Shown one piece after another: positions 14,636 through 17,917 of a DNA stretch of 17,917 nucleotides (positions are counted from its first letter, which is position 1; every line of letters begins with the position of its first letter). The stretch spans positions 1 through 17,917 of the forward strand of contig CAJTVH010000020.1 of the NCBI GenBank assembly GCA_910579745.1. Direction: 5' to 3'. Both the position numbers and the translations under genes were made by a program. This DNA is from an uncultured Clostridia bacterium. GTDB taxonomy: Bacteria > Bacillota > Clostridia > Lachnospirales > CAG-274. The notes beneath the pieces are model-generated. The model saw nothing but the letters and a program-made list of their open reading frames with translations. It was not told the origin of the DNA and made no database searches.

Positions 14636-17416
14636 ATGAAAAATGTGGTAACTGTTAATATTGACGACAGAATAAAGTTATCTGGCTATGAAAATGAGTA
14701 TATTCTTTCAATAATAGAGGAAACAAAAGAATTCTATGAGCAAAATCTTCTTGACAATTGGGTCGCCAAATATGCCAAAGAAGCGAAAGTTATCTATGAC
14801 ATAGGCGCTAATATAGGGAATCATACTGTCTATTTCGCTAAAAAATTAAATGCCGAAAAAATATATTCTTTTGAGCCAATGTCTATAAACTATAAGATGC
14901 TGGAAAAAAATATTGCGGACAATAATATAAAAAATGTAAAGGCGTATAATATCGCTCTCGGAGCTGAAAATTCTTCTGCTAAAATGTTAATTGAACAGGA
15001 AAATAATAACGGAACCGCTAAAATTAACAATAATAACGATTCTAACGGCGAGACGGTTAAGGTTGTAACTATGGATAGTTTAAATCTGCCGTTACCTGAT
15101 TTTATAAAAATAGATGTAGAGGGCTTTGAGTTAGATGTTTTAAAAGGAATGATAAACGTTTTAAAAAAGTCAACAGCGCCGATTTGGATAGAAATTGATG
15201 AGGAAACATGTAAAGAGGTTTATTCTCTTTTGTTAGAATGCGGATATGGAATATTGTCTTTCAATCTTGAAAATGACAACAATTTTATGTTTTCATCTAA
15301 AAAAGAACTTTGCGACAATAATATGATAATAAGAGAATTGCTGACTCAAGTTAAGGAGAAAAGAAAAATTAAATTAGATTCTAGAGCGTTTGAGTCAAAA
15401 TATATTTATGAGCAAAAAAAATGCGAGGAACAGTACAAAGATATTCAAAAGCTTACCTCTAAATTTCAATATGAGCAGAATGTGAATAAAGAACAATATA
15501 AAGACATTCAAAAACTTACTTCTAAATTTCAATATGAGCAAAAGCTTGTGTTAGATTTAAAAGAGACATTAAAACAGCAAGAAATTTTATCAAGAAAAAG
15601 AATTGATTCCTTAAAGGAAAAAAACTTAGATTTAGAAAAAGAGATAAAAGAAAGAAATATTCAGATTACAAAATTTAAAAATTTAAGCGCCGAAAGACAG
15701 AGAATTTTGGAAGGGTATAATACTTCCGTATTATTTAGAATATTGAAAAGGTATTGGAGTTTGTCCACGAAGTTACATGGTAAGGCAAAAAAAACGGTTT
15801 ATAAATTTGGAAATTGGACATATTATAAACTTTCAAAGTATCCGAGAATAAGGAAATTTTGCTCAAAAATTAACGGCAAGCTAAAAATATTTAAAAATCC
15901 AAATGATGTTGTTGCCCCACAGACAACGGATTTTAAAAACAATTTATATAATATAAGTTCTGAAATAAAATTCGCTAAAGACTTAAATGTAGCGATGCTT
16001 GTAGACAATTTTACTTATAATAGCTTTAAATATGAGTGTAATCCATATCCTATAGAGCCATCAAACTGGCTTGATACCTTTAGAAACAATAGGATAGATA
16101 TATTCTTTTGCGAATCGGCGTGGTCTGGTGTGGATTCCGAAAAAAGACCATGGAAAGGTCAAGTATACAGCAGTATAAATTTTCAGAAGGAAAACAGAAC
16201 AGTGTTGTTATCTGTTTTAAAATATTGTAAAGAAAACAATATACCAACAGTATTTTGGAATAAAGAAGACCCTACTCATTATACGGATAAAGTTCATAAT
16301 TTTGTGGATACCGCCATAAAATTTGACCATATATTCACGACATCTATAGAATGTGTAAAAAGATATAAAGAAGAATATGGACATAAAAGCGTGCATCTTT
16401 TGATGTTCGCCACACAGCCAAAATTATTTAATCCTATAAATAAATTTGAGAGAACAGATGAGATAATTTTCGCCGGAAGCTGGTATAATCAGCATAAAAT
16501 CAGATGCGAGGAAATGGAAATGATTTTGGACAAAATTATAGACAGCGGATATAAGCTTAAAATATACAACCGTTACTCAAAATCAGAGGATCCAAATCAT
16601 TTTTTCCCTGAAAGATATAGACCTTATTTAAATCCTTGTTTAAGTCATGATAAACTTGATATAGCCTACAAAGGAAGCAAGGCGGCGCTTAATATAAATA
16701 CTGTGGTGGATTCAGAAACAATGTTCGCGAGACGGGTTTTTGAGCTTATGAGCAGTAATACGCTTGTAATTTCAAATTACTCAAAAGGGATGGAACGGCT
16801 GTTTGGCGATAATGTATATTTTATAGAGAAAGATAAAAATTTTGAGATAAATGATATAGAGAGAAAATGTCATAACGCTTTATACGATGTGTTAAAAAAT
16901 CATACTTACGAGACTCGTTTTAGGCAAATTTTAGATAATATAGATTTTAAATATAAAGAAAATGATAGAAGCGTTTCTTTTATATATAATGTGTTTGACA
17001 AGATTTCCGCTCAAAAAGCGTATAATCATTTTATGTCAGTTTCATACAGACATAAAAAAGCGGTTTTTATTGTTGATGGTAATGACAGTTTGAGGGAAAT
17101 TTTATTTGAATATCAGTCAAATAAAATTTCTGTTGTATCAAAACATTTTATAGAAAATTATAAAGATATATTAACTATAAATACCCCATATTTTATTTGG
17201 ACAGATTGGGAGTCTGATTTAAGCTTTATACAAAAAGCGATATTACATTTTAGCTATATAGAAAATGACATTGCGATATTCAATAAATTAGACTCTTTTA
17301 AAATTGAATCTATTACCCTTTCCACCAATATGCTTTGTAACGTAAGCTTGTTTGAGCTTTCCAAAAAAGTTTTCTTAAAAAATGAGGTTATAAAGATTGA
17401 CGGATATGGTATATAA
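14636..17416 (+). CDS. FkbM methyltransferase / coiled coil / CgeB-like glycosyltransferase fusion
   Basis: A 926-residue three-part protein. Residues about 45-220 are an FkbM-type SAM methyltransferase: VIYDIGANIGNHT (52-64, SAM-binding loop), SFEPM (78-82) and DFIKIDVEGFELDVLKG (155-171). It would O-methylate a sugar of the glycan. Residues 240-360 are a charged coiled coil with a 21-residue (three-heptad) unit repeated twice plus a fragment, beginning YEQ at 258, 279 and 300. Residues about 450-790 match CgeB-type GT-B enzymes: TVFWNKEDPTHY (538-549), IIFAGSWYNQHKIR (610-623), and AALNINTVVDSETMFARRVFELMSS (split here as 683-698 and 699-707), leading to LVISNYSKG. The last 130 residues are unassigned. 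AAGGTG precedes the ATG, 15 bases after the ATPase stop. It is the last gene of the operon. Confidence 0.82.
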   Translation: MKNVVTVNIDDRIKLSGYENEYILSIIEETKEFYEQNLLDNWVAKYAKEAKVIYDIGANIGNHTVYFAKKLNAEKIYSFEPMSINYKMLEKNIADNNIKNVKAYNIALGAENSSAKMLIEQENNNGTAKINNNNDSNGETVKVVTMDSLNLPLPDFIKIDVEGFELDVLKGMINVLKKSTAPIWIEIDEETCKEVYSLLLECGYGILSFNLENDNNFMFSSKKELCDNNMIIRELLTQVKEKRKIKLDSRAFESKYIYEQKKCEEQYKDIQKLTSKFQYEQNVNKEQYKDIQKLTSKFQYEQKLVLDLKETLKQQEILSRKRIDSLKEKNLDLEKEIKERNIQITKFKNLSAERQRILEGYNTSVLFRILKRYWSLSTKLHGKAKKTVYKFGNWTYYKLSKYPRIRKFCSKINGKLKIFKNPNDVVAPQTTDFKNNLYNISSEIKFAKDLNVAMLVDNFTYNSFKYECNPYPIEPSNWLDTFRNNRIDIFFCESAWSGVDSEKRPWKGQVYSSINFQKENRTVLLSVLKYCKENNIPTVFWNKEDPTHYTDKVHNFVDTAIKFDHIFTTSIECVKRYKEEYGHKSVHLLMFATQPKLFNPINKFERTDEIIFAGSWYNQHKIRCEEMEMILDKIIDSGYKLKIYNRYSKSEDPNHFFPERYRPYLNPCLSHDKLDIAYKGSKAALNINTVVDSETMFARRVFELMSSNTLVISNYSKGMERLFGDNVYFIEKDKNFEINDIERKCHNALYDVLKNHTYETRFRQILDNIDFKYKENDRSVSFIYNVFDKISAQKAYNHFMSVSYRHKKAVFIVDGNDSLREILFEYQSNKISVVSKHFIENYKDILTINTPYFIWTDWESDLSFIQKAILHFSYIENDIAIFNKLDSFKIESITLSTNMLCNVSLFELSKKVFLKNEVIKIDGYGI
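15407..15541 (+). repeat. 63-bp tandem repeat inside the coiled-coil coding region
   Basis: Codons 258-278 and 279-299 encode near-identical 21-residue units (shared EQYKDIQKLTSKFQ), followed by a partial third unit starting YEQ. The two DNA copies differ mainly at third positions and in the variable KKCE/NVNK segment, so the duplication is not brand new. The unit is exactly three heptads, so gain or loss would change coiled-coil length without breaking the frame. Confidence 0.85.
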
Positions 17417-17435
17417 AAAATTATGAAATGAGAGA

Positions 17436-17469
17436 AAGTCCTTATTATAGTTTGTTATAGTAGGGACTT
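17436..17469 (+). terminator. Hairpin after the glycan operon, possible terminator
   Basis: A 14-bp stem 17436-17449 / 17456-17469 (including two G-U pairs) with loop GTTTGT, 20 bases after the operon's last stop codon. Position fits a 3' end or mRNA-protecting structure. No T-run follows, so classic intrinsic termination is not certain. Confidence 0.5.
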
Positions 17470-17514
17470 ATAGTATGTAATTTATAAATTAAAGGGGAAG
17501 AGTCTTAGTTTTTT

Positions 17515-17543
17515 TTGACACTGCTGTGTATTGAAAATAATAA
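17515..17543 (+). promoter_or_regulatory. Candidate fbp promoter
   Basis: Consensus TTGACA (17515-17520), a 17-base spacer and TAATAA (17538-17543), about 85 bases before the fbp start. The -10 box is imperfect. Confidence 0.5.
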
Positions 17544-17625
17544 TTTTGAGATTTAATGAATTTTATTAAAAATTTCTTCGTAATGTGTAAAAATAGCGAG
17601 ATTATTTTTTAAGGGAGGTATTTTT

Positions 17626-17917
17626 ATGATAGACGATAATACTGATAAAAATGAAAAGTTAAAATATTTAAAACTTTTAGCGAGGCAATATCCAGATATT
17701 AATACCGCTTGTACAGAGATTATTAATTTAAAAGCGATTTTAAATCTTCCTAAGGGTACGGAGCATTTTTTATCTGATATTCATGGTGAGTATGAGGCGT
17801 TTAATCATGTTTTAAGAAATGCCTCGGGGGTTATTAAAAATTATATTGAGGAAATTTTCGGCTCTACTTTAATGGAAAGCGACAAGAGGAATTTAGCTAC
17901 TCTTATTTATTATCCTG
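17626..17917 (+). CDS. fbp: Class III fructose-1,6-bisphosphatase, N-terminal part
   Basis: The first 97 residues of a protein that runs off the window end. The class III enzyme of Firmicutes hydrolyses fructose-1,6-bisphosphate in gluconeogenesis and is normally about 640-670 residues, so most is missing here. Recognition rests on YLKLLARQYP near the start, then FLSDIHGEYEAFNHVLRNASG, where Asp51 and His53 belong to the metallophosphoesterase metal site. A strong GGGAGGT site (17613-17619) sits 6 bases before the ATG. It has its own promoter and is metabolically separate from the upstream operon. Confidence 0.92.
   Translation, partial: MIDDNTDKNEKLKYLKLLARQYPDINTACTEIINLKAILNLPKGTEHFLSDIHGEYEAFNHVLRNASGVIKNYIEEIFGSTLMESDKRNLATLIYYP

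Noticed and set aside
15407..15541. CRISPR-like array
   Set aside because: The repeats are back to back with no spacers and encode a coiled coil. No other regularly spaced repeats were seen in the window.

Overview
The window is AT-rich, with sigma-A type promoters, strong AAGGAG-like ribosome binding sites, tRNA genes without encoded CCA, a class III fructose-1,6-bisphosphatase and a long-form asparagine synthetase. Together these point to a low-GC Firmicute, most likely a Clostridia-type anaerobe. I cannot name the species from sequence alone. The TAA and TGA stops that end the other genes are used normally, so the standard bacterial code applies.

Layout. (1) 1-1128: the end of a probable mcrB-like gene overlaps a complete McrC-type restriction subunit (modification-dependent defence). 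(2) 1629-3733, minus strand: an rtcB RNA ligase gene, followed 5 bases downstream by a lipoprotein gene that keeps one reading frame from signal peptide to final stop but carries four internal nonsense codons. (3) 4097-4349: a clean promoter, two identical tandem tRNA-Lys(CUU) genes and a Rho-independent terminator. (4) 4639-5841: a TraX-family membrane protein and a YaiI/YqxD-family protein, probably co-transcribed. (5) 6571-8427: asparagine synthetase, with a long leader holding two overlapping perfect inverted repeats. (6) 8801-9370: a nitroreductase-family flavoprotein. (7) 9661-17416: a four-gene operon from one promoter, encoding a GT2+GT-B double glycosyltransferase, an ABC-2 permease, an ABC ATPase with a roughly 480-residue extra C-terminal region, and an FkbM methyltransferase/coiled-coil/CgeB-like glycosyltransferase fusion. 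(8) 17626-end: the start of fbp.

The operon is the most coherent system here. It reads as a Wzm/Wzt-type surface-glycan synthesis and export unit in which sugar transfer, methylation and export have been packed into few large polypeptides. The two large fusions, and above all the ATPase tail that I cannot assign, are its novel part. No initiating sugar-phosphate transferase, polymerase, flippase or ligase is present in the window.

The gene-poor gaps are full of small terminal-inverted-repeat elements. One family (ends like GAGCGTATCTGAAAAC, flanked by TA) has three copies of about 160-180 bp plus a nested pair of related ends. A second family begins TATAGTCAATTA and appears to supply the -10 box of asnB. 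None encodes a transposase. I saw no CRISPR array, no known riboswitch and no replication origin.
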